Shown here: one piece after another, positions 25,614-33,739 of the stretch
Layout of the letters: each line of letters opens with the position of its first letter
How positions within the stretch are numbered: position 1 is the first letter of the stretch
Assembly (NCBI RefSeq): GCF_037078405.1
Contig: NZ_JAYMGZ010000003.1
Location: 124,001 to 188,000, forward strand
DNA from: Haloarcula sp. DT43
GTDB lineage: Archaea > Halobacteriota > Halobacteria > Halobacteriales > Haloarculaceae
Direction of reading: 5' to 3'
Length of the DNA: 64,000 nt
Notes under the pieces: model-generated
Told to the model about the DNA's origin: nothing
Seen by the model: only the letters and a program-made list of their open reading frames with translations
Databases searched by the model: none
Made by a program: the position numbers and the translations under genes

Positions 25614-27608
25614 ATGGCGGACCGGACGGTCGGCGTCGACGTCGGCGGGACCTTCACCGACGTGGTACTGTCCCTGGACGGGGACCTGGTGACCGCGAAG
25701 GTCCCGAGCACCGAAGACCAGAGCGAGGGCGTCATCGCCGGCATCGAGAAGGCGTGTGCGGAGGCCAGCATCGAACCCGAGACGATACGGGATTTCTCAC
25801 ACGCGATGACCGTCTCGGTCAACGCGCTCCTCGAAGAGAACGGCGCGAAGACCGCGCTCGTTACGACCGAGGGGTTCCGGGACGTGCTGGAAATCGGCCG
25901 CCAGGACCGCCCGTCGCTGTACGACCTGTCCGCCGAGAAGCCGACGCCGCTCGTCCCCAGACGGCGGCGGTTCGAGGTGGCCGAGCGGACGACGACCGAC
26001 GGGGTCGAACAGCCCGTCGACGAAGACGAGGTCCGGGCGGTCGCCGAGCAGATACGCGAGGCGGGCGTCGAGTCAGTCGCCGTCTCGCTCCTGCACGCCT
26101 ACGCCCACCCGGAGAACGAGACGCGCGTCGCGGAGATACTGCGGGACGAGCTCGACGTTCCCGTCTCAGCCTCGCACGAGGTGCTCGCGGAGTTCCGCGA
26201 GTACGAGCGGACGTCGACGACCGTCGTCGACGCGTACGTCCGGCCGGCAATCGACCGCTACGTCAGCCGCCTCACCGAGCGCGCACGGGACCTCGGCCTC
26301 CCACAGCCTCGGATTATGCAGGCCAACGGCGGGATTACCGACGCCGACACCGTCAGGCGAAACGCCGTGACGACGGTCCTGTCCGGCCCCGCCGCCGGCG
26401 TCGTCGGGGCGGGGTCGATGGCGGGCGACGAGCAGGACGGCCTGGTCACGTTCGACATGGGCGGGACGTCCAGCGACGTGAGCCTCGTCCGCGACGGAGA
26501 GGCCGAGCGGACGACGGAGGGGGTCATCAACGAGCGGCCGATAAAGACGCCGATGGTCGACGTCGAGACGGTCGGGGCGGGCGGCGGGTCCATCGCCTGG
26601 GTCGACGCCGGGGGCGCGCTGCGAATCGGCCCGCGCTCGGCCGGCGCGACCCCCGGCCCCGCCTGCTACGGCAAGGGCGGTACCGAGCCGACCGTCACCG
26701 ACGCGAACCTAGTGCTCGGCTACATCGGCGAGAGCACCAGCCTCGGCGGCGAACTCTCGCTGGACGCGGACGCGGCCCACGACGCGCTGGCGGCCCTCGC
26801 CGAGGAGGCCGGTCTGGACGGCCCGCTGGCGGCGGCACGTGGCGTCTACCGCGTGGCGAACGCCAACATGACCAGGGCCATCCGCTCCGTGACGGTCGAG
26901 CGGGGCTACGACCCCCGGAAGTTCGGCATCGCGGCGTTCGGCGGAGCCGGGCCGATGCACGCGGTCTCGATTGCGGACGGCCTCGACATCGACCGGGTCG
27001 TGGTTCCGCGCGCCTCGGGCGTGCTGTCGGCCTACGGCCTGCTCGCGGCCGACGAGAAGCGCGACGCGGTCCGGACCTACCAGCGGTCGCTCGACGCGGT
27101 CGAGGCCGAGGCGGTCGACGCGGTCTACGGGGAACTGGCCGACGAGCTGCTGGCTGAGGTCAGCGACCGCGAGGCGGCGGCGGTTCAGTACGCCGCGGAC
27201 CTCCGGTACGCGGGCCAGAGCTTCGAACTCACCGTGCCCGTCGACCGGCCGTTCGACACCGCGGAAGCCCGGGAACGGTTCGCGGCGGCCCACGAGTCCG
27301 CGTACGGCTACCGGGCCGAGGAGCCGGTCGAACTGGTGAACTGCCGCGTGACGACGACGGTCGAACGGGACGCGCCGCCGGTCGAGTACGACGCCGAGGG
27401 CGACCCGCTGAAGGGGTCCCGCGAGGCGGCCTTCGCCGACGAGGTCCGCGAGACGCCCGTCTACGACCGGGCGCGGCTTCCCCCGGGAGACGGAATCGAC
27501 GGCCCCGCAATCGTCGAGGGCGACGAGAGCACGATTGTCGTCCCGCCAGCCTGGGGCGTACAGGTGCGCGAGGACGGGGCGCTGATTGCGGAGGTGAGCG
27601 AGGCATGA
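25614..27608 (+). CDS. hyuA: HyuA: hydantoinase A / 5-oxoprolinase ATPase subunit
   Basis: 664 residues. The actin-like ATP-binding motifs are present: VGVDVGGTFTDVVLS at the N-terminus, VTFDMGGTSSDVSL near residue 280, and AFGGAGPMHAVSIAD near 445. The length is that of stand-alone HyuA (about 680). HyuA couples ATP hydrolysis to opening of a five-membered cyclic amide (hydantoin, N-methylhydantoin or 5-oxoproline) together with HyuB. The gene starts directly after the carrier stop and overlaps hyuB by 4 bp (ATGA at 27605), giving a tightly coupled three-gene operon. Confidence 0.92.
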   Translation: MADRTVGVDVGGTFTDVVLSLDGDLVTAKVPSTEDQSEGVIAGIEKACAEASIEPETIRDFSHAMTVSVNALLEENGAKTALVTTEGFRDVLEIGRQDRPSLYDLSAEKPTPLVPRRRRFEVAERTTTDGVEQPVDEDEVRAVAEQIREAGVESVAVSLLHAYAHPENETRVAEILRDELDVPVSASHEVLAEFREYERTSTTVVDAYVRPAIDRYVSRLTERARDLGLPQPRIMQANGGITDADTVRRNAVTTVLSGPAAGVVGAGSMAGDEQDGLVTFDMGGTSSDVSLVRDGEAERTTEGVINERPIKTPMVDVETVGAGGGSIAWVDAGGALRIGPRSAGATPGPACYGKGGTEPTVTDANLVLGYIGESTSLGGELSLDADAAHDALAALAEEAGLDGPLAAARGVYRVANANMTRAIRSVTVERGYDPRKFGIAAFGGAGPMHAVSIADGLDIDRVVVPRASGVLSAYGLLAADEKRDAVRTYQRSLDAVEAEAVDAVYGELADELLAEVSDREAAAVQYAADLRYAGQSFELTVPVDRPFDTAEARERFAAAHESAYGYRAEEPVELVNCRVTTTVERDAPPVEYDAEGDPLKGSREAAFADEVRETPVYDRARLPPGDGIDGPAIVEGDESTIVVPPAWGVQVREDGALIAEVSEA

Positions 27609-29224
27609 CCGACGGCGAGCCGGCGGGCGGGTCCGACATCGACCCCGTCACGCTGGAGATACTCAGAAACCAACTGGAGAGCGTGGCGACGGAGATGGGC
27701 CACGTCCTCATCCGCGGGGCCTACTCCCCGAACATCAAGGAGCGCCAGGACTGCTCGACGGCGCTGTTCGACGCGTCGGGCCGGATGGTCGCACAGGCCG
27801 AGCACATCCCGGTCCACCTCGGCGCGATGCCCGACGCGGTGGACGCCGTGCTCGGAAAGGACCCGAAGCCGGGCGACGTGTTCATCGTCAACGACCCGTT
27901 CGTGGGCGGGACCCACCTCCCGGACATCACGCTCGTCTCGACGATTGCGCCCGACGACGAGGTCATCGGCTACGCGGTCTCGCGGGCCCACCACGCCGAC
28001 GTCGGCGGACGGTCGCCGGGGAGCATGCCGCCCGGCGCGCGCGAGATTTACGAGGAGGGGCTCCGACTGCCGGCGGTTCGCCTCGTCGACGGCGGCGAGC
28101 CAAACGAGGCAGTCCACGACCTCATCCGTGCCAACGTCCGGACGCCGGACGAGCGCGAGGCCGACCTCCGGGCCCAGCGGGCCGCGAACGCGCGGGCCGA
28201 GGAGCGGGTCGGCGAACTCCTGGAAGAACACGGGTCGACTCTGCTCGACGCGTTCGACGCCGTCATCGACTACTCCCGCGAGCGGGTCGAGGCCGAACTC
28301 GACTCGCTCCCGGACGGCACGTACCGGGCCGAAGACGTCCTCGAAGGCGACGGCGTGACCGACGCCGACGTCCCGATAGCGGCGACCGTCACCGTCGACG
28401 GGGCCTCGATAGCGGTCGACTTCGACGGGACCGCCGACCAGGTGGCGGGCAACCTGAACGCGCCGCTGTCCGTGGCCAAGAGCGCGGTCTACTTCGTCGT
28501 CCGGGCAATCACGGACCCGGAGATTCCGCCGAACCACGGCTGTTACGAGCCGGTGTCCGTCTCCGCACCCGAGGGGTCGGTGCTCAACCCGAACCCGCCG
28601 GCCGCGGTCGTCGGCGGCAACGTAGAGACGAGCCAGCGGGTCATGGACGTCACGCTGGCGGCGCTGGCCGTCGCCGCCCCGGACGAGGTGCCCGCCGGCG
28701 GACAGGGGACGATGAACAACCTCATCATCGGCGACCGCGCCGGCGAGTTCACCTACTACGAGACCATCGGCGGCGGGTTCGGGGCCCGACCCGGGAAAGA
28801 CGGGATGGACGGCGTACAGGTCGGCATGACGAACACGCTCAACACGCCCGTCGAAGCGATGGAGACGGAGTACCCGCTCCGGGTCGAGCGGTACGCGCTG
28901 CGGCCGTCCAGCGGCGGCGATGGCCGACATCGCGGCGGACTTGGCCTGGAACGGACCGTCACCGTCGAGACCGACGCCACCGTCTCGCTGCTGACCGAGC
29001 GTCGGCGGACGGCCCCGGCGGGAATCGACGGCGGCGAGGACGGCGCGACGGGGGCGAACCTGGTCGACGGCGAGCCGGTCCCGGCGAAGGCGTCCGTCGA
29101 CGTCGCAGCCGGGACGACCGTCTCCGTGCTGACGCCCGGTGGCGGCGGCCACGGCGACCCGGCGGACCGCGACCCGGACGCGAGAGCGCGGGACCGCCGC
29201 GACGGGAAGGTCGACGACCGCTGA
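27605..29224 (+). CDS. hyuB: HyuB: hydantoinase B / 5-oxoprolinase subunit
   Basis: 539 residues, the normal HyuB length. Characteristic segments are DPVTLEILRNQLESVATEMG, RGAYSPNIKERQDCSTALFD, FIVNDPFVGGTHLPDITLV (metal-type Asp/His) and the glycine-rich TYYETIGGGFGARPGKDG. Near the C-terminus RVERYALRPSSGGDGRHRGG and VLTPGGGGHGDP match the family tail. It is the hydrolytic partner of HyuA. The substrate stereochemistry and ring type cannot be deduced from the sequence. Confidence 0.92.
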   Translation: MTDGEPAGGSDIDPVTLEILRNQLESVATEMGHVLIRGAYSPNIKERQDCSTALFDASGRMVAQAEHIPVHLGAMPDAVDAVLGKDPKPGDVFIVNDPFVGGTHLPDITLVSTIAPDDEVIGYAVSRAHHADVGGRSPGSMPPGAREIYEEGLRLPAVRLVDGGEPNEAVHDLIRANVRTPDEREADLRAQRAANARAEERVGELLEEHGSTLLDAFDAVIDYSRERVEAELDSLPDGTYRAEDVLEGDGVTDADVPIAATVTVDGASIAVDFDGTADQVAGNLNAPLSVAKSAVYFVVRAITDPEIPPNHGCYEPVSVSAPEGSVLNPNPPAAVVGGNVETSQRVMDVTLAALAVAAPDEVPAGGQGTMNNLIIGDRAGEFTYYETIGGGFGARPGKDGMDGVQVGMTNTLNTPVEAMETEYPLRVERYALRPSSGGDGRHRGGLGLERTVTVETDATVSLLTERRRTAPAGIDGGEDGATGANLVDGEPVPAKASVDVAAGTTVSVLTPGGGGHGDPADRDPDARARDRRDGKVDDR

Positions 29225-29274
29225 GCGGCGGCGGTCGCTCGAACTTTGAAATAGCTACCGCTGGAAGGTCCCGC

Positions 29275-30312
29275 ATGAGAGTTTCCATCGTCGGCGGGGG
29301 GTTCGCCGGGCTAGCCGCAGCGCAGTTGGCCGAGAGGGCCACCGCCGACGTCCAACTCTACGACGAAGGGTCGTACAGCGGACCGCGGCGGGGTGCCTGG
29401 GGAGAGATGGTCTGGGACTACTCGAAGCTGCCCGTAGAGCGGGACGTGCCAGGGTACGTCAGAGAAGCGACGACGGGCATCTTCGTCGGTTCGGAGGGGA
29501 AAACCACGGTGAACGTCCCCGACGGCGTGATACTGAACCGGGGAGAGCTGGAGAAACACTGGGCCAGAACGCTCGACAGAACGGAAATCGTGGAAAACGC
29601 GGCCGTCAACGAGGCGGCGTTCCGGCAGCTGGCGGCGGAGTCGGACCTGCTGGTAGACGCCACCGGCCAGTTCCCGATATCCCAACAGTTCACCGACCTG
29701 TCCTACGACGTGGCGTGTCCGACCCTGAGCGGGCGGATTGAGGCCGACTTCTCCCATCTGTACCCGGAGCCGAGGGCGCTCGCGTACGAGAACTACTTCC
29801 TGTGGATTGTGCCCCAGTCGCCCGAGGAGGCGACTGTCGGCCTCGGCTGTCGGGCGGACAGGTCCGCCGACGAACTGTACGCGGACATGCGGACCTTGCT
29901 CACGGAGATAGACGTCGAACCACCGGAGCGAGGGACGCTTTACAGCGGAACTGACGTCTCGAACGGCCTGCGGAGCCTGGCGGACTGTTCGTACGAACTG
30001 AACGGCTGTACGGTCCACGTCGCGGGCGACGCCATCGGCGTGGCGAACCGCCTGACGGGGTTCGGGATGATACACGCGGCACAGTCCGGCCGAGCGGCCG
30101 TGGGTGCCTTCTTCGGAGCGGAGTCGTACAGACGCAGACTGCTCTGTCAGAACTTCTGGCCGAAGGCGGTCACCGGCGCGCTCGCCCCCGTCCACGACAC
30201 TATCGGATTGGAAGGCATCGCTCGGTTGGCAACGTCGGACATCGAGTACCAGGAGAGCTTCGAGCCACAGGGGCCGAGCGACATCGTCAGCGCCGTCCGA
30301 GCCTTCCTGTAG
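29275..30312 (+). CDS. Geranylgeranyl-reductase-like FAD-dependent oxidoreductase
   Basis: 345 residues. The N-terminal Rossmann motif is VSIVGGGFAGLAAAQLA with an acidic end of strand 2 (LYDEGSY). The C-terminal FAD motif VHVAGDAIGVANRLTGFGM and the segment EATVGLGCRADRSAD are arranged as in the geranylgeranyl reductase family, which saturates prenyl chains of archaeal lipids or quinones. It is shorter than typical lipid GGR (about 400-450) and the usual YxWxFP substrate motif reads NYFLWIVP. A CTTTGAAATAGC element about 25 nt upstream suggests a leaderless transcript. It is the last ordinary gene before the par/integrase island. Confidence 0.82.
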   Translation: MRVSIVGGGFAGLAAAQLAERATADVQLYDEGSYSGPRRGAWGEMVWDYSKLPVERDVPGYVREATTGIFVGSEGKTTVNVPDGVILNRGELEKHWARTLDRTEIVENAAVNEAAFRQLAAESDLLVDATGQFPISQQFTDLSYDVACPTLSGRIEADFSHLYPEPRALAYENYFLWIVPQSPEEATVGLGCRADRSADELYADMRTLLTEIDVEPPERGTLYSGTDVSNGLRSLADCSYELNGCTVHVAGDAIGVANRLTGFGMIHAAQSGRAAVGAFFGAESYRRRLLCQNFWPKAVTGALAPVHDTIGLEGIARLATSDIEYQESFEPQGPSDIVSAVRAFL

Positions 30313-30796
30313 CTGTTCACGCGAGAGTGATTACCGGTTTCGACACGGCGATGTCGGAGGCGTCCACCACGGTGCGGACTGCCACCAGGACAGCCGGACG
30401 CTCACAGTAATCGGGTCGTCGGGCGGTTCAGATGTGAGGAGAGGAAGAGCAATCCGCGCCAGCGAACTGGTGGGCTTACGGGAAATTGCGACGGAGGCCA
30501 GCTATCGTAGCTGACTATTTAGTGTAGTTCTTTAATATTGTCGTTTAGTATAGCTATTCAGTATAGCTGGCCGACATAGCCAGATGGCTTAGCTACAAAG
30601 AGTAGCCAATTGAGGTAACAGTACAGTATAGTCAACAGAGATAGCCAGAGGGGCTGTCTGCATCGTTTCACTGGCGTGGTCAGCCACACGGACTGGCGAG
30701 AAGGGGGAGCCAGCCGGCACAGCTACCGGGCATAGTTGGCAGAGACGGTCAAGAAGAGCAGAACCGGACAGGCCGTAAGCGAATCCAGTAGCGGCG
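30313..30796. other. AT-rich gene-free region holding the par repeat array
   Basis: About 480 bp downstream of the ParA-family operon. The only structure I see is the 13-bp-phased array described separately, plus GCTATCGTAGC (30501-30511), a short palindrome at its left edge. No ORF here has haloarchaeal codon use. Confidence 0.6.
30525..30654. repeat. 13-bp-phased direct repeat array, about ten units (putative centromere)
   Basis: TAG-type tetranucleotides occur at 30525, 30551, 30564, 30577, 30590, 30603, (TAAC) 30616, 30629 and 30642; 30538 is degenerate (TTGT). The spacing is exactly 13 bp throughout. The best units read agtaTAGCtattc, agtaTAGCtggcc and gacaTAGCcagat, giving a core near AGTATAGCCA. 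All are in the same orientation. The array follows the stop of the small partner gene by about 145 bp. Fixed short phasing fits cooperative binding by a ribbon-helix-helix-like partition protein. Confidence 0.85.
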
Positions 30797-31171
30797 TCAG
30801 CGGGGGGCGGTCTGGTCCCAGTCGTACCCCCACTCGCGTAGCTTCTCGGCGACGAGGGCCGGGTTGTCCATGGCGACGACGAGGGCGGCCTCCAGTGCGT
30901 CGGTCTTGTACACGTCCTCGCCGACTTCGTCTTCCAGGGTCCGGAGGAAGGTCGACTCCCGCTCCTCGACCTCGGGTCGGATGAATATCGGCCGCTGCTT
31001 GCGGTCCTGCTTGACCGAGTCACGGCGGAACTTGTACGGGATGTCGGGGTGGGTCGTCCGCTCTGTGTCGGTGGGCGACGGGTCGGTGGCCGCCGGCTCG
31101 TCGTCCCCGGCGTCCGATTCTGGCTCCGAGTCCGTCTCGGCGAAGGGGTCGTCGCCGGAGCCGGACTTCAT
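30797..31171 (-). CDS. Small acidic partner of ParA-family ATPase (putative DNA-binding)
   Basis: 124 residues from ATG 31171, which overlaps the ParA stop by 4 bp (ATGA). Residues 1-45 are strongly acidic and low complexity (DETDSEPESDAGDD-like), so probably disordered. A basic stretch FRRDSVKQDRKQRPIFIRPEV follows, then helices about ERESTFLRTLEDEVGE and KTDALEAALVVAMDNP. A beta strand followed by two helices would suit a ribbon-helix-helix fold, as in ParG, Omega or SegB-type partners, but I do not recognise the family. Its position after parA and the 13-bp arrays on both sides of the operon make it the likely repeat-binding adaptor. Disorder at the N-terminus could contact the ATPase. Confidence 0.75.
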   Translation of the reverse strand: MKSGSGDDPFAETDSEPESDAGDDEPAATDPSPTDTERTTHPDIPYKFRRDSVKQDRKQRPIFIRPEVEERESTFLRTLEDEVGEDVYKTDALEAALVVAMDNPALVAEKLREWGYDWDQTAPR

Positions 31172-32013
31172 GCCGTCGCCTCCTGTTCGCGAGTCCGGCG
31201 GAGATGCGCGGCCAGTTCTTCGAACTGCTCCAGCGTTTCGAGTTCGTAGTCGCGTTCCCGGCTTCGGTGGTCTTCGATATATTTGAACGCCGAGCACTGT
31301 TTGCGCCAGCACCCCTCCAACAGCGACGTCCGCTCGCGGAACACGACCGGGATGTCGTACGACTCGGCCCGGAGCCGTTTGAGCATCTCTTCCTGGTCGT
31401 TCGTGCCCTTGAACCGGTTCGGCACCGCGGCCAACACGCCCACGTTGATGTCGAGCGTCTCCTCAAGGCCGGTGACGAGGTCCGCCAGGCCCTCGACGGA
31501 CTGCTGGCCTTTCCCGCTGGGCTCGAACGGGATGACGAGGTTCCGGGTCGCGTGCAACGCGTTGTACAGTTTCACGTCCGCGGTCGCCGGCGGGTCGATG
31601 ATGACCGTATCGTACTCGGACGGAACGTCGGCGTCTTTCAGCACGCGCAGGAGCTGGACGTTCGGGTTCCAGTTCTCGCCGAAGTCCGCCGCTTCCTCCT
31701 CACGGCGACGGAGGTGCTTCGAGAGCACTTCCAGGGAGTTGTGGGCCGGGAGCACGTCGACGCCTTCGGACGTTTCGACGAGGTCCGCGAACGGTCCGCG
31801 GGGTCGTTCGACAAGGTGCCGGACCAGGCTGTCGGCCTCCGAGTCCGTCCGGTGGTCCGCGACGTCGAACAGGAACGAGAGGCTCCCCTCCTGTGGGTCC
31901 ATGTCGATTGCCAGCACGTCGTGACCGGCGCGGGCGTCGGCGACGGCGAGGTTCGCCGCCATCGTCGTCTTGCCGACACCGCCGGCCTCGCTGTACACGG
32001 TGTAGGTCAGCAT
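31168..32013 (-). CDS. ParA/Soj-family partition ATPase
   Basis: 281 residues. The Walker A region is YSEAGGVGKTTMAANLA: the second Lys (GKTT) is kept, but the signature Lys of the KGGVGKT form is Ala. The switch I/A' region LAIDMDPQEGSLSFLFD and Walker B DTVIIDPPAT are intact, and LVIPFEPSGKGQQSVEGL matches the ParA core. Residues about 195-281 hold a helical C-terminus rich in basic residues. The protein should form ATP-dependent dimers on nucleoid DNA and move a partner-DNA complex. It is the first gene of a two-gene operon with a leaderless promoter overlapped by three 13-bp repeats. No ParB with a HTH domain is nearby; the small protein downstream is the candidate adaptor. Confidence 0.9.
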   Translation of the reverse strand: MLTYTVYSEAGGVGKTTMAANLAVADARAGHDVLAIDMDPQEGSLSFLFDVADHRTDSEADSLVRHLVERPRGPFADLVETSEGVDVLPAHNSLEVLSKHLRRREEEAADFGENWNPNVQLLRVLKDADVPSEYDTVIIDPPATADVKLYNALHATRNLVIPFEPSGKGQQSVEGLADLVTGLEETLDINVGVLAAVPNRFKGTNDQEEMLKRLRAESYDIPVVFRERTSLLEGCWRKQCSAFKYIEDHRSRERDYELETLEQFEELAAHLRRTREQEATA

Positions 32014-32036
32014 ACCCTACGGAAGACACTACCCAG

Positions 32037-32043
32037 ATATAAA
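32037..32043 (-). promoter_or_regulatory. TATA box of the ParA-family operon
   Basis: TTTATAT on the minus strand is centred 27 nt before the ATG at 32013, so the transcript should be leaderless. The adjacent BRE position falls inside the three-unit 13-bp repeat block, so binding there would block TFB/TBP and give autoregulation. Confidence 0.7.
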
Positions 32044-32046
32044 GAT

Positions 32047-32085
32047 TAGTCAGACGGTATAGCTATACTGTATAGCCACATCGAC
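32047..32085. repeat. Three-unit 13-bp repeat at the ParA promoter (putative operator)
   Basis: Units start at 32047 (TAGTcagacggta), 32060 (TAGCtatactgta) and 32073 (TAGCcacatcgac), exactly 13 bp apart and in the same orientation as the larger array at 30525. The best units share the GTATAGC core with that array. Confidence 0.82.
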
Positions 32086-32104
32086 AATCCACGGTGACCG
32101 CGGG

Positions 32105-33340
32105 CTACTCGTCGAACAGCCCCGCAAGCGTCTCGCGCATCTCCGCTCGTCGGTGGGACCGGGCCTCGGACTCGGAGAGGTAGTTATCCAGGACGACCTG
32201 TGCGGAGGCCGAGCCCTGCTCGGCCGCCACGTCTTCGAACCGCTCGGCGACCCGCCGGACGGCAGCGCCGTACGTCGTGTACCAGAAGCGACGCCCCGTC
32301 TTCGGCGTCGGTCGAGCGCCGTCGACGGTGATATCGGCGGCTTCGGCTACCGATTTGAACCGTCGACGGACGGTTTCGGCGGTCAGATGGCCGGTGGCCG
32401 ACGCCGCAGAGGGGAGGAGATAGCCGTTCCAGTCCGGACCGGAGAGCGCTTCGATGCGCTCGCTGATCGTCGCCAGACCAGCCAACAGGGCCACGGTTCC
32501 GGGGCCGTTCTTCCGCTCGCCGTCGGTGAACTCTATGTACGGATGCGAGTCGTCGTCCGGTTCGAGGTTGAGCTGACGGACGTGCAGCGACGCGACTTCG
32601 CTCGGTCGGAGTCCCCAGCCACAGCACGCGACGACGATGAATCGGTCCCGTGGCTCGGCCGCGGCCGCGTATAGGCGCTCGACAGCGCTTCTATCGAGTG
32701 CCTCGTTGTCCCAGGAAGGGGTCTCGTCCCACCCGAATCGGGTTTCGAGGTCGGCGAGCGGATTGTACGCGGCGGTTCCGAACATCACCTGGTGCTTGTA
32801 GAACTGCCGGGTGTCCTGGACGTACTTGCGCCGCGAGGCGAGCGTCGTCAGCGTCTCGTCAGACCGGTCGAGGGCGTCGAAAGTCGCTGCGACCCGGTTC
32901 ATCTCCGCGACGCGTTCGTCGGGATTTTCCAGCGGTCCGAGCAAGTCTTTCGTATCGTGGATATTGGTATATACTTTCGCGTATCGGCGTAGAATCGACC
33001 GCCGTGTGTCGATTGTGGCGTCGGCACGGCCGCGCCGGGTCGCAAGCTCGTCGAGGTACCCCTCGAGTGCCTGCTGTGTGTTGTCAGAGAGGAACGCGAA
33101 CGGAGCGGTCGACCGGTCCACGTCCGGGACGCCGATTTCGTCGTAGAACTGACCGGGAGACAGGTCCAGTCGCCGCTGCAGGTGCTTGACGAATCCGGGG
33201 AACTGGCCGTTCAGCCATGCGTACGTCGGCGTCTCCGAATCCGGGTCGAAGCCATCGTCTTCCATCACCGGCACGACGGTTTCGCGGTAGAAGGACGCAC
33301 AGTCCGCCAGGTCCATCGTCGCATAGCGAGTCTCAGTCAT
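32105..33340 (-). CDS. Tyrosine recombinase / XerC-D-like integrase
   Basis: 411 residues from ATG 33340 (an upstream in-frame ATG at 33439 adds an atypical N-terminus). An N-terminal SAM-like core-binding domain (about 90-190, ALEGYLDELATRRGR) precedes the catalytic domain. Box I is CCGWGLRPSEVASLHV with the first catalytic Arg. The Box II region reads GRRFWYTTYGAAVRR where HxxR is expected, so the His is replaced; the final Tyr is in VVLDNYLSESEA. This reduced motif set occurs in haloarchaeal plasmid and provirus integrases. It lies directly upstream of the ParA operon on the same strand, so the island may be an integrated plasmid or may keep its own multimer resolution. Confidence 0.8.
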   Translation of the reverse strand: MTETRYATMDLADCASFYRETVVPVMEDDGFDPDSETPTYAWLNGQFPGFVKHLQRRLDLSPGQFYDEIGVPDVDRSTAPFAFLSDNTQQALEGYLDELATRRGRADATIDTRRSILRRYAKVYTNIHDTKDLLGPLENPDERVAEMNRVAATFDALDRSDETLTTLASRRKYVQDTRQFYKHQVMFGTAAYNPLADLETRFGWDETPSWDNEALDRSAVERLYAAAAEPRDRFIVVACCGWGLRPSEVASLHVRQLNLEPDDDSHPYIEFTDGERKNGPGTVALLAGLATISERIEALSGPDWNGYLLPSAASATGHLTAETVRRRFKSVAEAADITVDGARPTPKTGRRFWYTTYGAAVRRVAERFEDVAAEQGSASAQVVLDNYLSESEARSHRRAEMRETLAGLFDE

Positions 33341-33739
33341 CGACTCGCGCTCGCTCGTGGAGCTGCAGTAACCGTCGCGCTGTCCGAGTTGACGCATCTG
33401 AATCACTTGATTTTCGCATACAGAGTGCTTCAGTCGCATCACTAATAATTTGTCTTGTATTGTTTTCTCACGCAGAAACCCACAACAAGACAGTTAGCGG
33501 AGGATATATTACTACAGCGGATAAATCATATGGCGCTATATCAAATTCGGGGCTCGGCGACGGATATTCCAAGCGGTTTAGACGGGCTATGAAGCGCAAA
33601 TTCGGCCGATAAGCCGGCTATCCGACCCCATAGCGGTGCCTGTGAAACCCCCGTCGTCCGAGCGGGGTTGATTCGTATTTTCTCACCCCGGTAAGTCCGC
33701 GTAGGAGGTCCGTCGTTCGGTCAGGGCCGATTCCGTATC
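33341..33739. other. AT-rich region upstream of the recombinase
   Basis: About 400 bp with no gene of convincing codon use. It contains an 8-bp perfect inverted repeat (TGTCTTGT 33451-33458, ACAAGACA 33485-33492) and then a change back to GC-rich sequence near 33620, which may mark the right edge of the accessory island. No tRNA gene or obvious att duplication was seen. Confidence 0.5.
33451..33492. repeat. Inverted repeat upstream of the recombinase gene
   Basis: TGTCTTGT and ACAAGACA are perfect complements separated by 26 bp, about 110 bp before the recombinase start. They could be a recombinase-binding site or an operator. The spacing is longer than the 6-8 bp usual for a crossover core. 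Confidence 0.45.

Noticed and set aside
27461-29152. 563-codon ORF on the minus strand
   Set aside because: It is antisense to hyuB, whose family motifs are clear. Its composition (Arg/Val/Gly-rich, few acidic runs) is the usual GC-rich shadow.
30525-30654. CRISPR array
   Set aside because: The pitch is 13 bp, far too short for repeat plus spacer, and no cas gene is near. It fits partition repeats better.
33530-33592. 20-codon ORF starting MALYQIRGS near the island edge
   Set aside because: Too short to support, with no ribosome site or partner gene. It could be a gene remnant, but I cannot show that.
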